From contig WPIO01000001.1 in NCBI GenBank assembly GCA_009760855.2, positions 14,415,501-14,479,500 on the forward strand: a stretch of DNA of 64,000 nucleotides. The letters are read 5' to 3'. The stretch comes from Cristatella mucedo (taxonomy: Eukaryota > Bryozoa > Phylactolaemata > Cristatellidae). Below are positions 1 to 13,996 of the stretch, piece after piece. The notes below the pieces were generated by a model that did no database searches, was not told the DNA's origin, and saw only the letters and a program-made list of their open reading frames with translations. Both the position numbers and the translations under genes were made by a program. How positions within the stretch are numbered: position 1 is the first letter of the stretch; each line of letters opens with the position of its first letter.

Positions 1-20
1 TTCGGTAGTATTTAATTCTA

Positions 21-112
21 TTCTTCTTTTGCACCAAATGTAAAGTGCCTAGAAAGAGAATGAGTTCTCCGAAGGTGATTTATCAAGTTTATTATTATTA
101 TTATTATATTGT
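21..112 (+). repeat. LINE-A 3' end with (TTA)n tail
   Basis: AATGTAAAGTGCCTAGAAAG, a TGAGTTCTCC arm, TTTATCAAGT and then a (TTA)n run. The same tail ends all sense LINE-A copies in the window. Confidence 0.8.
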
Positions 113-404
113 CTATCACGAAGCCTTTCTTGAATGCCTCTCATCTCGCCTGGGCATCACTGGCACAGAACTGCTATGGTTCAGGTCCTATCTCAGCGGA
201 AAACTCGAGAGCATTGATGTGAAAGGACAAAGGTCATTCGAGGAATCACTAAAGTTGTATTGCAAACATTTGGGTCTGCTTAGACTAGGATACCACATCC
301 AAGTTGGTCCATGCATTTGTGACATCCCATCAGTACTTTTGTAACTCAGTGCTAGCAGGTCTACCGGCCTATGCAATCAGATACTTTAAATAAATTAAAT
401 TAAA

Positions 405-513
405 TACTAGCTGATTTAACAGCCTCTTTGGTATGCAGGATTGGAACCCACGACTTCGGGACCGAGGTCATGAAAAGCAACCGCCGTACATAGTGTGCCA
501 TCATGGCTCACCA
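405..513 (-). repeat. SINE-1, internally deleted
   Basis: Reverse orientation: B-box-like GGTTCCAATCC on the minus strand, the palindromic CACGACTTCGGGACCGAGGT arm, and 3' end CAGCTAGTA with a (TTTAA)n tail (seen as TTAAATTAAAT before 405). The middle segment is missing relative to the 7283 copy. Confidence 0.8.
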
Positions 514-689
514 ATCTTAAATGCTTAAAGTCGGTGCAAAACTCTGCAGCTAGCTTGTCTGACATGAGCATTGCAGTTGCCACATTACACCACTTCTGCT
601 CCACCTGCATTGGCTCCCAATCAAGCAGCATATCGACATCAAGGTTTTGTCACTCTTGTATAGGTCCTTCCATTCTCTGGCTCCAGCTT

Positions 690-848
690 ACCTATAATAA
701 TATTAATAATAATACATTTGATAAAGCACCCTCAAAGAACTAAATCTCTTTCTAGGAACTTTACGATTGCTGCAAAGGAGCACTACCGAATGGTTAGTGG
801 TAGCATGCTCAATAAGCAACAGAGCTTTTCACGAATCAGGCTAGGAAA
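690..848 (-). mobile_element. LINE-A 3' end nested in an older LINE-A
   Basis: An (ATA)n run, then ATTTGATAAAGCACCCTCAA, AACTAAATCTCTTTCTAGG and CTGCAAAGGAGCACTACCGA: an antisense LINE-A terminus of about 150 bp inside the sense copy. Confidence 0.72.
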
Positions 849-1115
849 CGTACCACATGGTCTTCTGACTCAAATGGTTTAGCTGTGCATTGTGCCAACA
901 TCAAGTTCTTTGCAGACCATGCCATTAGTTCGTATGCTTCCGAAGTCTGGAACTCACTCCCGACTGATGCCGAGACATCCCATGAGTTGACGACAGTTGA
1001 AAAGAAGCTAAAAGTGCACCTGTTTTTTACAGCATTTGCCAGGTCCTTGCCATTTCTCCTTTGAGTGCTTATGCATGATTGTGCATTTTACCACTAACCA
1101 TACGGTGAGTGGCAG

Positions 1116-1905
1116 AGCCAACGGAAGGGGCATGTGCATCTCTATACTGTGGGTCAGCGATCTGCGCCGTGACCTATTCTTATACCCCTACTGATACTAG
1201 CGATGAAATTATGTCTACATTCCACTCAATGAGAAACCGCCTAGTTTTTTTCGAATAAGCACCTTGATTTTGCTCTATAATTCTTCACTAATTGCAATTG
1301 CAGCTTTTGCTCTCTACTTGAAACTCTTGCGGGTCTTGCTCCCCACATAACAGTTTTGCTGGTCTTTCCTCCTACGTCTAAATTTTACGGGTCTTGCCCC
1401 TATATACAAATCCTAGCTCTGCCTTTGATTGGGTATACACACAGAGCTTGTTCAAGTTTTCACGTCTGTCGGTGCACAGCATGCAAGCACCAGCCGTCAA
1501 TGAAAAACCCTCTGCTTTTGTCAACTTAAATGTGAAGCACTACATATAAGCACAACAGTTTTGCTATGTGGTATAGCTGCAAATTTCTAACGTACTGGTG
1601 CAAGCTCAAAGCTTAGACGGATACTAGAGCCCGGAATAAGTTCAGCTTTCAAACAGGCGACGTTTTTGGAATTATAGTGTGTTTGTTTAGCTAGAAAGGT
1701 CTCTGCTGAGCACTGTTTGCAGTTTCGCACTGTTTTGCTTGACACTTGATTATAACACAGTGTCAAAAAAATAATGAAACAGCGATTGCTGTTTAGAAGG
1801 GCGACATCTTGCAGCCCACTCATGCACAGCTCCCACTTATTATTATTAAAAGCTGTCACCGAATGAAATACCACTACATGTGGTAAAAGGTCTTAGCTAA
1901 GAAGT
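1116..1905. other. No gene or repeat recognised
   Basis: Intergenic. A minus-strand frame of 95 codons (1874-1587) shows no recognisable features. Confidence 0.5.
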
Positions 1906-2012
1906 ATGGTGCCTGAACTTCATGACTTAGACCATGGGTTCGAGCCCTGCCTCAAGTAATTGTTTCCACTGCAAGGGGGCGAAAGCAGCTAAGGCTCCCC
2001 TGCCTTCATATA
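1906..2012 (+). repeat. SINE-1-like, degenerate
   Basis: TTAGACCATGGGTTCGAGCC carries a B box, followed by CACTGCAAGGGGGCGAAAGC and AGCTAAGGCTCCCCTGCC, which align to the SINE-1 body. Poorly preserved. Confidence 0.5.
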
Positions 2013-2079
2013 ATTGGAGCTCTCAAATCGGCTGCACTCTACTTTACATTTGTATTTGCTTTTCACGAAGCCCAAGCCC

Positions 2080-2225
2080 ACCGTCAGGAAGCTATTGGCT
2101 ACGCAGGAACCAGCAGCTTTGAAGGAACTACCTGCTATGCAGAAGCTACCGGCTATTCAGGAGCTAACAGCTATGCCGACCGGGCAGGAACTAACGACCA
2201 TGCAGGGACAGCCGGTTGAGCAGAA
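2080..2225 (+). repeat. Degenerate short-period tandem repeat
   Basis: About six imperfect units of roughly 20-24 bp built on GCTATGCAGGAACT-like words. In one frame they translate as a repeating LPAMQEL-like heptad (ELPAMQKLPAIQELTAM). The frame closes at 2235. No evidence that it is coding. Confidence 0.55.
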
Positions 2226-3032
2226 TACACAGTGACTGACTGAACTTTGTAGGCAGTGCTCGAATGGTGCTGACTTTGTACACGTCTGATCTCGTGGTGC
2301 TGTATACCGTATAATTATATCATAAAAACAATTATATAAAAATAATAATAATTATATAATACAAAGTTCATTTTTTGTCATCAGTTGTCATTAATTTGGT
2401 ATATCCAGTTAACTTCTCATGCATGCAGTGCTTTTGTACCGTTTGATCAAGGTGACTGTTCCACAACAAGGAAACCTTTTGTGTAGCTACTGCTTTTTTG
2501 ATGCAGCTCTCTGTGAATCGGAGCTGAGACTGGATCCGTACTTTGCCTGTGTGGCTATGTTTAGCAGTTTGCAGTGGCCCTCTCTTTGCCACCCCTTGGT
2601 TATATCTCGGCAGTGTTGCAGGGGAATTTTTCTGTGGGTTTCTTGCTGCGTAGCCTTTAGCATGGATTCCATGGATGTACCTTCTGTTATGGATTTAGGG
2701 ATATGCTGGCCATTGTTTTTCTGCTCACTTGGAGCTGACTACTCATTCCTCAACCAAAAATGTAGCATTCAGTTAGTAGGGGGTCTTCTAACTTGTGTGG
2801 CTAACTCTGTCTAGAGCTTGTAGTGTTCATGCCTGCACTAACCTACTGACATTTACTTAGTGGAGCAGCATTGATAGTAATTTTTGCCGAGTGGCTAGTA
2901 GACCTTGCTAAGTTACAGTGCCAAGGAGAAGCCTGCTCTAGCCAGTGCATGTTTGCATTATCTTTGCAGTCACTGTCTGTCGGCATACTCACCAGTATTC
3001 ACCAACCGAACTAATGTCATTGTGTCTCATAG
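2226..3032. other. Upstream region of ATP9; AT-rich patch
   Basis: 2300-2370 is AT-rich with imperfect palindromes of AATTATAT. 2419-2814 is open for 131 codons (plus), with no similarity I recognise. The missing ATP9 start exon should lie here or further upstream; I could not pick it. Confidence 0.4.
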
Positions 3033-3182
3033 GTTTGCAACCAGGGGCTCAGTTGACTCGGAGGACGTGACTATACATAGCTATGACTATAGCGAAACCG
3101 AACAGCTTGTGCGGCCACGAAGGAACTGCTGCCAACAGATTGTCAATTGCTTATGTATGGACTGGACTGCCATCATATCAAG
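3033..3182 (+). CDS. ATP9: ATP9 exon 1 of model (N-terminal cytosolic, predicted)
   Basis: The frame encodes an acidic stretch ([20 protein letters not shown]), then an Arg/Cys-rich stretch ([15 protein letters not shown]). This resembles the Cys-rich segment before the first membrane helix in ATP9B. Acceptor AG is at 3031-3032 and donor AG|GTGTTA at 3183; this donor gives the phase needed by the next exon. An alternative donor at 3155 (GTATGG) gives the wrong phase. No in-frame ATG lies before the conserved part, so a start exon must lie upstream or the acceptor is wrong. Confidence 0.5.
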
Positions 3183-6100
3183 GTGTTAAGCTTTGCTCGA
3201 GCGTTTTTTCAAGCTAAGCTGCTGGAATGCCCAGCATTTTCGTCTTTGTGGGAGTCGTGCACTGCAGCTTTTTGTGCTTCAGTTAGGCAAGTGATGCTGA
3301 GCATTGCGCGAACCCACACAGACAGGATCAGTGCTTAGAGGCTCTTAAAATTGCCACCATTTGTCTGATAAACTCTTGAGTGGCAGCGAGTGCCTGTCAA
3401 GTGAGCAGCTGGTGTATCTATTGCTGAATAGCTGCAACTACTCATTTACTGCTCAGCCTGGCGATAGCATTACTTATGTCAGACGGCTTGCTGACCTTAT
3501 GAGGTGATCTTTTGTTGCAGGCTGTGTTCGCTTATGTGCGAGAAATGTAAAAAGAGGCGAGAGCATTTTGCTAGGACAATTGCCGTGGGGAAAGCTTTCC
3601 ACACCAATTACATAGTCGGGGACAGAGAACCGTATCCTGCTAACGTTATTAGGAACCAGAAGTACACAGCTTTTTCTTTTGTACCTATGGTAGGTATAAG
3701 CATTTTATTCTGAAGTGGCTGTATTTGGTGCTTAAGTATTTAATCGGCTTAGGACATTTTGCGTGGCTATCTATCGCTTTTTCTTGCTACACTGATGAGC
3801 TGACAAACAGGATTGTCGACGGCATCATCGGAGCCCTACTTATTTTTATATTTCTTTCATCATTGCTGATGCTGTCTTTAGTTTGTCCTTATTAATGGTA
3901 TTGCTGTCGCACGACACTACACTTATGCAATCATCTGCATTCACGTGTGCACGAGTATGCTCAATCACACAATTTACTGCTCATCGATAGCTGATTTCCT
4001 TATTTAAGAATGAGTGGTGAGTTGTAGTGCATGCAGCTGACATGCTTGCAGTTTTTGCGCCTACCCGCAAATCAATGAGTTATTGATAATGATCGCTCAC
4101 TTAGACTGTGATCCTCTGGCTCTCGGTAAATTGATTTCGAAAATCGCTTACAGTTCTAATCATCCTGCTTCATGCACTTACAAAATTAGGAGCTAAGTAC
4201 ATTATCTCAGTAGCTAGCCTAGGATCTCATTACCTCATTGAGGTGTTAATCTCGTTGGTCAGCTTTAATAGTCTGATCAAGCAAAGGCTCCCTGTGCAGT
4301 TGGCACTTAAATGGCTGACTGAGTGGTCTTTAACTATAAAAATCCAAGCTATTTAATAATAATAATAATAATAATATTGCACTTGATAAAGCGCCCTCAG
4401 AGAACTTAATCTCTTTCTAGGCGCTTTACATTTGCTGCAAAGTGGTACGCAATAGAATAGAATTTACTGTATACTAGTAAAAGCACTACAATATCAAGCC
4501 CTGGTTTGGCCAAGGGATACCATGCATGGCTTTAATGACCAAGGTCGTGGGCCCAAGCCCCACGGCATATGTAAAGCATCTGGACAGAGATTAAGTTCTC
4601 TTAGGGTGCTATACAAATGACTGGTTTTTTAATTTTTTTATATCAGACCATTTATGTGAGCACAAACTCTTAAATACCTCCAAGTTGGCCATGGATAGGC
4701 TCAAGCTTACTTTTTGAGATGGCACTTTCCTTTCCTCTTTTTATCATTACTTTATCTACTGATCCTCTCAGTATGCACTCCTCCATTATTTTAATGGCCA
4801 GGATTGCATAACGCTTTGACAATGCAATGAACCTGACCTTGTCGGCATACGGAATTACCAACTGTATAAGTAGCTGAAAAGGCATGCTGCCTTTCACACC
4901 CGGGTGAGTTGGGTCAAGGATGACTATGGATGGACAATTCTTACTCACTTATGTGCATACTCCAACTGTGCTTTACGAAGTGCTATCCAAGTTGCTGCTT
5001 GCCAAGGGTTTTAATGTGCCACAGCGGCTTTGTTTTAAAGAATGACACATATAATGTACGTGAAGGTGGTGTTTATGTTCTTGGGTTTCACCCGATAAGA
5101 TTTGCTTCCAATAGAATTGTTGTCTGTTTGGATAGTTTTGATACTGGCCGACTACTTTTTTCAGCAATCTCTAAACAGGCACTTATGATTATTTATTTAG
5201 TCGTCCGGCCTCATTAGCCCACCAACAGTGGCATTATTGTAGTTTTCAGTAGCGTTAGCATGATCAATATAATTAAGTAGTAAAATCTAGCATATACGTA
5301 GCGATCCACCGCAAAATCTGTAAACAATTGCTGATATAAAAATGATCATTACTAAATCAGAAGGCAAGTACCTAAAACCATTAGATATAAGTGATAAGTA
5401 GCTTGACAGTAGTAACTAATGAAAGTTCCATACTTGCTGTGATATGCTCTGGTGATCTTTGTATGGAGGTCAGATCGACATCCTTTACAGGATAAGCTAG
5501 TTGGCCTGGTGCCTCTTAGATGCTACCAGCTGCTGGCCTGATTAAATACAGTCTGTTATATACTGTTTTGAGAACAATTAAAACCCTAGTCATACTTTGA
5601 TCAGACCCTAATAAACAGTTGAAAGCTAATGATTCTTTCAAACTTACATCGTAGCCTGAACTCTGATTAAGCTATAATAATCTAATATTAAAGTTTGTAG
5701 TTTTTCGAAGTTATGTGGGCTATTATTATAGGAGGGGCAGACTGCAGACAGGGCTGCCGAACACGGGCTATATTCTCTGCTGTTTTTATGTATTTTATTT
5801 ATATTCTCTGCTGTTTTTTCAGTTGTGCATGTTTCTTTTTTAGCCTATTTGAATTGCCTCGAAAGAGATTTAACTGTCTTAGGGTGCTATGCCATTCTAT
5901 TATTTTTATGCATAAGTTTTTGCACGTGCAGAGTGCTGTGCATCGTAGATAATGCATTTGCCAGCTGATAACAAGACTAGGTAGACCTTCGAAGTTTCTA
6001 TTACCAAGGGATTTTCTGCGTGTACTGGCTATATTACTATTTTATTAATAGTAATTATAATTAATAATATTAAGTCTTTTGTTTAGCGCCCTAAGAGAAC

Positions 6101-9100
6101 TTAATCTCTATTTAGGCACTCTACTACTCTCTGCTAGAGAAGCAATTGCCAATAGTAAATGAATAGCAAGCTATCCTGCTTAGGCAACCATGCCAAAGAA
6201 CACAATTATCGTGCTAAGCCAAGCATAAAAAACATGTAAAAGACTCACGACCGTTTATTAAGACCCGCCAGTAAAGCTCACTCAATCCTGCACAGGTAAG
6301 CAATGCGCACATGTAAACAAGACTGGTCCACTGGGGCGTTGTACTGAGGCACCGTTCTGGGGCATGTCACTGTTTTCCATAGTCAGAAAGTTGGCGCCAC
6401 ACACACACTCGCACAAAAGGACAATTGATTCGGACAAGCAGTAGTGGTGCAGTAATAATAATAAATTAGTATAGTACCCTCAGATAACTTAATCACTTTC
6501 TGGGGACTTTACATATTAAAAAAAAGAAACAAAAAAAGGAAAAAGTAAAGGAAGCAGGATCAGATGATTAGTGGTAATATGCATACTGTCAGCACGCATA
6601 ACATGGTTAGAGGTGACATGCATAGGGCCAACATGTAAATATGGTTAGTGACAGCATGCACAGTGTCAGCACGTGTAAGCACAAAAGATGAATCACAAGG
6701 ACTAACTAAATGCTGCGATAAACAAGTGTAACAGATAGGTTTTCAGCTTTTTTCTGAGTGTCGTTAAATCAGATGATGTGATGTCAGACGGAAGTGAGTT
6801 CCAAGCCTTGGGAGCATATTAACTGAAGGCATGGTCTTCGAGGGATTTGAAGTTATTGGCACAAGTAGTCGACCATAATCAGAAAGGAGGGTGGTACAAC
6901 TAAAAGCCCGAAGTAAAACTAATTCAGATAGGTTCGACGGAGCAAGAGAATGGAGGGACCTAAAGTTGAGAGACAGGATCTTGAAGTTAATATGGTGCAT
7001 GACAGGCAGCCAGTGCAGATTGATGAGCAATGGTTTAACGAGGCCATTCCAAAGCTTACGACAGGTTAATACTGGTTGCCAAGTTTTTCACCAACTGTAA
7101 GTATGTTATTGCACAGGCCCGAAGACCTGTAAGTAATGAGCTACACAAGTCTAATTGGGATGTTACAAGTGCACGGGACAGCTTGGCTGTGGTGTCCTTA
7201 TCTATGCAAGTCCAAATTTGTAAGTCTTACGTTGGTATAATTAGGCAGATTTGACTGTGGAGCGGATGTGTAGTAAATAAATAAATAAATACTAGCTCAT
7301 TTAACAGCCTCCTTTTGTGTAGATAGTGACAGAAGAGCCTTGACGGCTATCACCACCACTTGCAGTGGCGATAAAGGATCGCCCACCACAGGATTCGAAC
7401 CCACGACCTCGGGGCCGAGGTCGTGAAAAGCAACCGCCTTACCTAGTGAGCCATTAGGGCTCACCAGTAGCACATAGTCACTGTGGAAGAGGACACCGAG
7501 ATTCCGGAAGGAGGCTATAGGAGATATGCTGATAGAATCGATTTGGAAAGCTAGGCTTTCCAGTTTCTGGGTAACATGGTTTTCCCATAATTAGTAAGTT
7601 GGTTTTGTTGCCATTCAATTATAGAAAGTCTGCTTTCATTCAACTGGGAATGTCAGCAGTGCATGTTGTTAGGGATCTCAAGAAAGTTTGAGAGGCCACA
7701 AGACAGGAAAAATTAAATCACAAGTGCAGCCTGTGTTGTCTGCATAGAAATGAATGCCTACATTGTGCTTGGTGATTACATCGGCAAGAGGGAGAGAGTA
7801 TAAACTGTGAGTAGGAATGGACCTGAAATGGCTCAATGGGGCATCCCATATGTCAAAGGCTCACTGGATGATCGCTTTCCATCGACTATTCCATTCCTAA
7901 CCTTTGAATCTCCCACTGAGATAAGACCTACGCCATGGTAACACAGTACCCGTGATGCCCAGGCGAGACGGCCGGTACTCAAGAAGGACTTGGTGATCAA
8001 TATTAATAAAAGCATCCCAGAGATCAAGTAGAACTAGCAGACCGATTCTAGCTAAGTCAAACTTCTGAGAAGTCGTTTTTTACTTGCATCAGTGCTGACC
8101 TAATGAAGTGATTTGTTCGAAAGCCTGACAGGAACTTACTGGCACGGTTTGAAGTTTGAATATTTAAGTTTAACTCGTCTGCTACTACTCGTTCTAGTGT
8201 GTTAGTGAGGAACGGCAGTAAGGAGAGTGACTATTATTGCTATGTTATGAGTTGAAGGGATTAAAGTATAGCCTATTTGAAATGCCTTGACACAGTGGTT
8301 AAGGTGCTCGGCCCGACCAAGGTCTGGCCGAGGTCTCAAGCTCGAGCCTCGTGGCATATGTGAAGGGGCCGGAATAGAGATTAAGTTCTCTAAGGGAATG
8401 AGTTATATTTTAATACGAATGAGTTATATTTTTTATGGTGCTGTAAAATGCTTAGTTATTATCATTGCTAAAAAAATCAGTGATGTATTTCTGCAGCACT
8501 GCTTCTACTAGAGTACTAGAATGTTGATTATTTTGATGGCATCATGCCGGTTTTTTCATTGCATTTAGGAGTCCCACATCTTGGATGAGCATAAATGCCT
8601 TTTTCATTTTAGGTGATGTTTGAACAATTCAAATTTTTCTTGAATTTTTACTTCCTTCTCATGGCTGTGTCACAGTTTATCCCTGAGATCAGAATAGGCT
8701 TATTGTATACATACTGGGGACCGTTGGTAAGACTTCTGATCTTTATTTTTTATTCTTGTGTGTTTATGGATAGTCATGTTGAATCAGATTTCTGCTGGCA
8801 ACGTATCTATAAATCCTCAAGGACTTGCATATCCTAACGGCAAATGAATCTTGGGCTGACCTGCTAAACTCGGCAGCTGCTGTTTGCAGTGGTCAGTTTT
8901 GATCAGTTTTGAGCAATATTGGTCTTGGCAACTTGTTTACATGTCTACACTGATACGTGATGCTGCTTGTAGTTCATCGATCACTCTTGCATGGAATACG
9001 TATAAACTGGCGCAATTGGTTGCTTGAGTGTTTCCAGATATTCTTGTGTGTCATTGGCCAAATTCAAAGCACCTAGCTTGCCCTTAACTTGAATACTTCA

Positions 9101-12100
9101 TACAGCCGATTCCCCAAAAATTGAGTAATCATTCGTTTTACTGTGCCTTCTTTTACACAAACCATAACTTACAAGCTAGTGAAAAGTGGTATGTGCAATC
9201 CATGAGCTTACCGGCTCATCGGCGTAGACCACTTAGGAACGGTAGTGGACCTGCCCTCACTTCCACAAACAATAGTAATAGTCTGCTCTTTCCGAAAAGT
9301 ATTGAAAACCTGTATTGCCTAATTTGCTAATTTGCTAACTCCAAGCATCGTCTACGAACTGATTCTGCGATTGGTTGGCTGATAGAGTTAAGTAAACAAT
9401 TGCTTGTGATGCTTTCAATTACAGTCCAAACTAGGGATCGGAAACGTAGCACCATTACTATAATAAAACTCACTGTTGTTTACGAAAGCTGCTACCTATG
9501 TGAGTAACGACGTAATGACTTTGAATACAGCTGTCTACTTTGGTTAAGTTCTTGTGATAGTGCAACTATTTGATTCATATTTAGTGAAAAGTTGTGGTCA
9601 CGTTAGATTAAAGAGCTTGTACAATATCAGGGTACTCATTGAGCAGTTTTCTAATATAATTTATATTGAAGCAGGAAATAATATGTTCTTGGCATGCAGT
9701 GCATCGAGGAAGCTGCTATGACTGCTTATGCTGACCTTAGTAGCGATCTTATCACGACTCTGTGTGATAGTCGATCGAGATCAAAGCCTCCGAAAGGGCT
9801 TAGCTAGGTCCACAATGAAAAAGTCTTGGACTGTGCATCTCTGCTCTTAAGAATCTCATTTCCGAGTATTGATTATTCATAGCTAAGGTTGACGTTCATT
9901 TTTGTTTCACAAAAGGGGTGACAGCAAATAAATGAAAGAAAGAGTACGTAGTAGTGTGGTCTGAAACATGGTGTAATGTCATAAGAATCCCTATCCACTA
10001 AAGAGAAACCAAGTACGACGTCACTCTCTGATGGAATGACCATGACGTATTCTGCCTTTGGCATGTGCTAAGCTTACATAGTAGGCTGATGATGCCTCTA
10101 CCTGCTTCAGTAGTGATCACACTGTGTCATCCTCATCGCCTATTGCATTATCGACCACACTGTGATGTTGATGTATTTGCGAGACACAAAATGTAGTGGA
10201 AGCTATGCTTACCGGTTGTTCAGAAAAGCTGACAGCATGCAAAGCAAATTGTCTAGCAAATATCTATAGAATATCTAGCTCAGTCTTGAGTGATTCTCTC
10301 GGCTTGCCTATCGATGTGACGATTCTGATGACGATTGATCTAATTCTAGTAATGTTTTATAAACTAAAGCATGCCATTACTATTGCTGACCTTTACGGTT
10401 TCAGGGCTTTGTTATATTTGTTACAATGTGTCGTGAGGCATTTGACGACATCGGTCGGCACAAGCGTGATACAGAAGTGAATCGGCAGACTTATAGACGT
10501 CTGCTGCCTCACCAGCGTGATGAAATGATTCCAAGCAGTAGCATCTGCGTTGGGGATATTATTGTTGTCGAGAAGGTAATCGTATTTTCCGAACCTGTAC
10601 ACACTCATTGTAGAATGTCCACACGTACCTTTTAGGACATTTGTGCATCTTAATAGGACTTAAGAATAACTATTCATTTGTTTAGTGCTCCAAGAAGACT
10701 AAATCTATGGCAGTTATGAGATGCCCATGGCAGACAAAAAATCTATGTGCTCAGTTTTGCAGTTTTGCACCATTGTAAGCATCTTACTTTACAAGAGGAC
10801 ATACAAAAAGATAGTTACATAAGTGATTTGTCCTTCGTGTATATATGCCTGCATACACTGCCTGCTGCTTGTGGATGTTGCCACCAATCATCTGGTGATG
10901 CTTTTTATGCAGCATCTGTAAAGTGACTAGAAAGAGATTCAGTTCTCCAAGTGTGCTATACAAATGTATTATTATTATTATTAATTAGTCGAGATCAAGG
11001 TGGGATGTCACGAGTTCATGGACCAACTTAGCTGTGGTATCCTTATCTAAGCATGCCCAAATTTTTGGATCACTATGCAACTGGAATTAGGCAGACTTGT
11101 CAGTGGAGCTGATGTGATAATTGAGTTAAAGGCCATTTGAGATTTAACACGTGTGATCATTTAGTTAAAGGTCATTTGAGATTTAACACCTAGATACCGT
11201 GCAGAGGCTAGTGGAGATATGATGGTGGAGCCTATTATGAGTGACCAGATTTGCGTGTAACTTTTTGGTTGGTCTTGCCGTAATTCAGGTTAAGATAGTT
11301 ATCTGCATGATGCATATGTTGGTGATATAAGGTGCACTAGAGGTAAGAGAATTCTGAGGTGCTGGATAATCCAGAAAGATCAAAGAACATGTAGATCTCA
11401 GTATCATCAGATGGAACTGCTTCATCATTTGGGCCAATGCTGATGTTTGAGCTTTCCTGGTATGTATTCATGTATGCAGCTAGTACTTTAGAATAACCAT
11501 CTTGTTTTATATCCAAGCAACTGGTTTATTTTTAAACTTTATGTTGCCTTGCAGGATCAACGTGTTCCGGCTGATCTGGTTTTTCTGCGCACATCCGAAA
11601 AAACTGGTGCTTGCTTTATTAGGACAGACCAGATGGACGGTGAGACTGACTGGAAACTCCGTGTTGCCGTTCCAACAACTCAGAATCTGCCCTCTGATTC
11701 TGTAAGTGTCTTTTGCTTATGTGACTTGGGAGTTAGAAGTTAGCTGTTCTAAAAATGAGCAAAAAGGAACTTTGGTTGTCAAGAGCAAATCCGGAATTGG
11801 TCCTTTGATGCAATGATTATCAACTTGTGATAATCTAGACTACAGGTGATAATTTATGTGAATTTGTGCAGTTAATTTAATGTCTGCAGTACTCAGTATA
11901 CTGATGGTCAACTTCAGCAATCTCAATCATTGAAGATGGAATTTTCATAGACTGGTGTATATCACGAGTCACGTGATTGATGAGAACCTTGACAAAACCT
12001 CGGTGGCTATGGTCTGTACAAACCCATTACTCTGTCTAATACTACAGTCGACTCCCCTTATAAGAATATGTTCGGGCCTGCAAGTAGGTATTTATGTATG

Positions 12101-13964
12101 TGGAGTATTCCCATATGCAGAGTGAGACCAATATTGCTTAAAACGTTTGGGATGCAGAACTGGAAATGTTAGGCTTGGCCACAGAATGAAGTGATCTAGA
12201 AGTGAGTAACAAACCCTCAATGTCTATGTGCTGCTTCATTGGGAGCCAGTGCAGATCGGCAAGAAGTTGTGTAATTATCATTCTTTTGCTCCAGCCTATC
12301 TATCAGATCTACTCCCCCACCGGGCTAAGCATAGTACCACTTGCTTTTCGGAAACCAATCTTTTACCTACTTTGTACGAAGCTCAAACCCTTTGGAGACC
12401 GTACCTTTAGTTCGTGTGCTCCCAAAGCCTAGAACTCACTTCCGTCTTGCTCACGACATCCCCTGACTTGACCACATTTAAAAAGAAACTAAAAATGTAT
12501 CTTTATCACAGCATTTAGTGGTTCTATGTGATTCGTCCTTTACTGCTTATGCATGCTGACAGCCACTAACCACATTTGCATGCTGATCCTGTGCATGTCA
12601 TCCCTAACCATGTTATGCTCGTTGTCATTGAGCATGCTACCACTAACCATTTGATCGTGCTTTCTTTGCATTAAATGTAAAATGCCTAGAAAAAGGCTGA
12701 GTTCTGTGATGGGGCTATATCAAATGGAATATTATCATTATTATTGTTATTATTATTAATGTGGCAAATTCAACGCTCACGACAGGCAAGCATGGCTGCA
12801 GAGTTTTGTACCAACCGTTGGCCGGTAGACCTGCTAGTAGTGAAATGCAGAAGTCAAGCCGGGATGTCACAAATGAATGGACCAACTTGTATGTGGTATC
12901 CCTTCTAAGCAGGCCCAGATGTGTGCTATTATACGTAGCTGAAAGTCGGCAGACATGACGTGGAGCTGATGTGATCGTCTAGTGAAAGGTCACTTTGGAA
13001 CAGGACACCTAGACTTCGTGCATATGCAACAGGAGATATACTGCAGAGCCGATTTTGAGTAGCAGCCTTTGTAATATGAGTCAGACTAGGTTAGCCCATA
13101 ACTAGTTAGTTAGTTTTATATTTGTTCAATTTGAGAAAGTTTTCTGCCATCTATGTGTGGATGTTGGTAATACATGCTGCAAGGGAGTTGAAGGGGTTTG
13201 ACATGCATGATGGGTGGGAGGGATAAAAGCATAACTACAGCCGTGTGTCGTCAGCATAGAACTAAATGCCTAGATTGTGATTTGTACTTACATCGGCAAG
13301 AGGGAGAGTTTACATTGGGAAAAGAAGTGGACCAAACACACGGGTATCCTATACTTTAGTGGTCCCTCGGATGATTGCATTCCATCGACATCAATGCTCT
13401 AAATTCATTCTTTGAGATAGGACCTAAACCACTCCAGTGTGGTGCAAGTAATGCCCAGGGAGACAAGAGGTGCTCAAAAAGGACTTGGTGAACACCAAGT
13501 GTGCCAGATCCACTTATTGGTTATTTATAAGCATATCTCATATATATCGTAAGCCATTCCACCGTGTGAATTGTAAGGGACAAAATCGTGCTTGGATGAA
13601 ATTGAGTCGATTATGTTGCATCTCCCATGCATTTATCTATGCATTCATGCTAGGATGAAGGTATCAGATAAGTAACTTGAATTCAACCCAGAGGCAGGAC
13701 CTTTACGTGCCAAAGGCAGCCCAATATGGAAGTGCGGTTGTATCGTGGCATGTCGCTGCAAGCCACTGACACATCCCTTTCTTACGTCATCATGCACTCA
13801 AAAAAATGCTTCATTTACATAGCGCCCCAAGAGAACCTAATCTTAATCCAGGCACTTACGCTGGGCTTGAGCCCACGACCTGGGTCGTCAAAAGTGAGTA
13901 CGTTATCTCTGGACCATTCGTAAAATGCATGTGCACACACACACACACACAGAGACACACACAG

Positions 13965-13996
<32 letters not shown>

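Larger units (their letters stand above)
113..1115 (+). mobile_element. LINE-A copy, old, with two nested insertions
   Basis: 113-265 encodes an RT fragment ([32 protein letters not shown]). 268-375, 514-690 and 850-1115 match successive downstream parts of LINE-A (compare 48077-48925 reversed). A SINE-1 copy (405-513) and an antisense LINE-A 3' end (about 690-848) interrupt it. Diverged and frame-broken. Confidence 0.75.

Noticed and set aside
3147-3338. Donor at 3155 for ATP9 exon 1
   Set aside because: GTATGG fits a donor, but it leaves the wrong phase for exon 2. The donor at 3183 joins in frame and keeps the cysteine-rich segment seen in ATP9B.
7380-7470. tRNA genes at the many A-box/B-box pairs
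   Set aside because: The cloverleaf is not complete: the anticodon/variable region is replaced by a long palindrome, there is no CCA-side acceptor stem, and the boxes recur with a constant non-tRNA body. These are SINEs.
12180-12757. Twin-priming (5' inversion) of a single LINE-A insertion
   Set aside because: The antisense segment before the sense piece continues after the sense tail (12758 onward) at the expected next position. That makes the sense piece a nested insertion rather than half of an inverted one.
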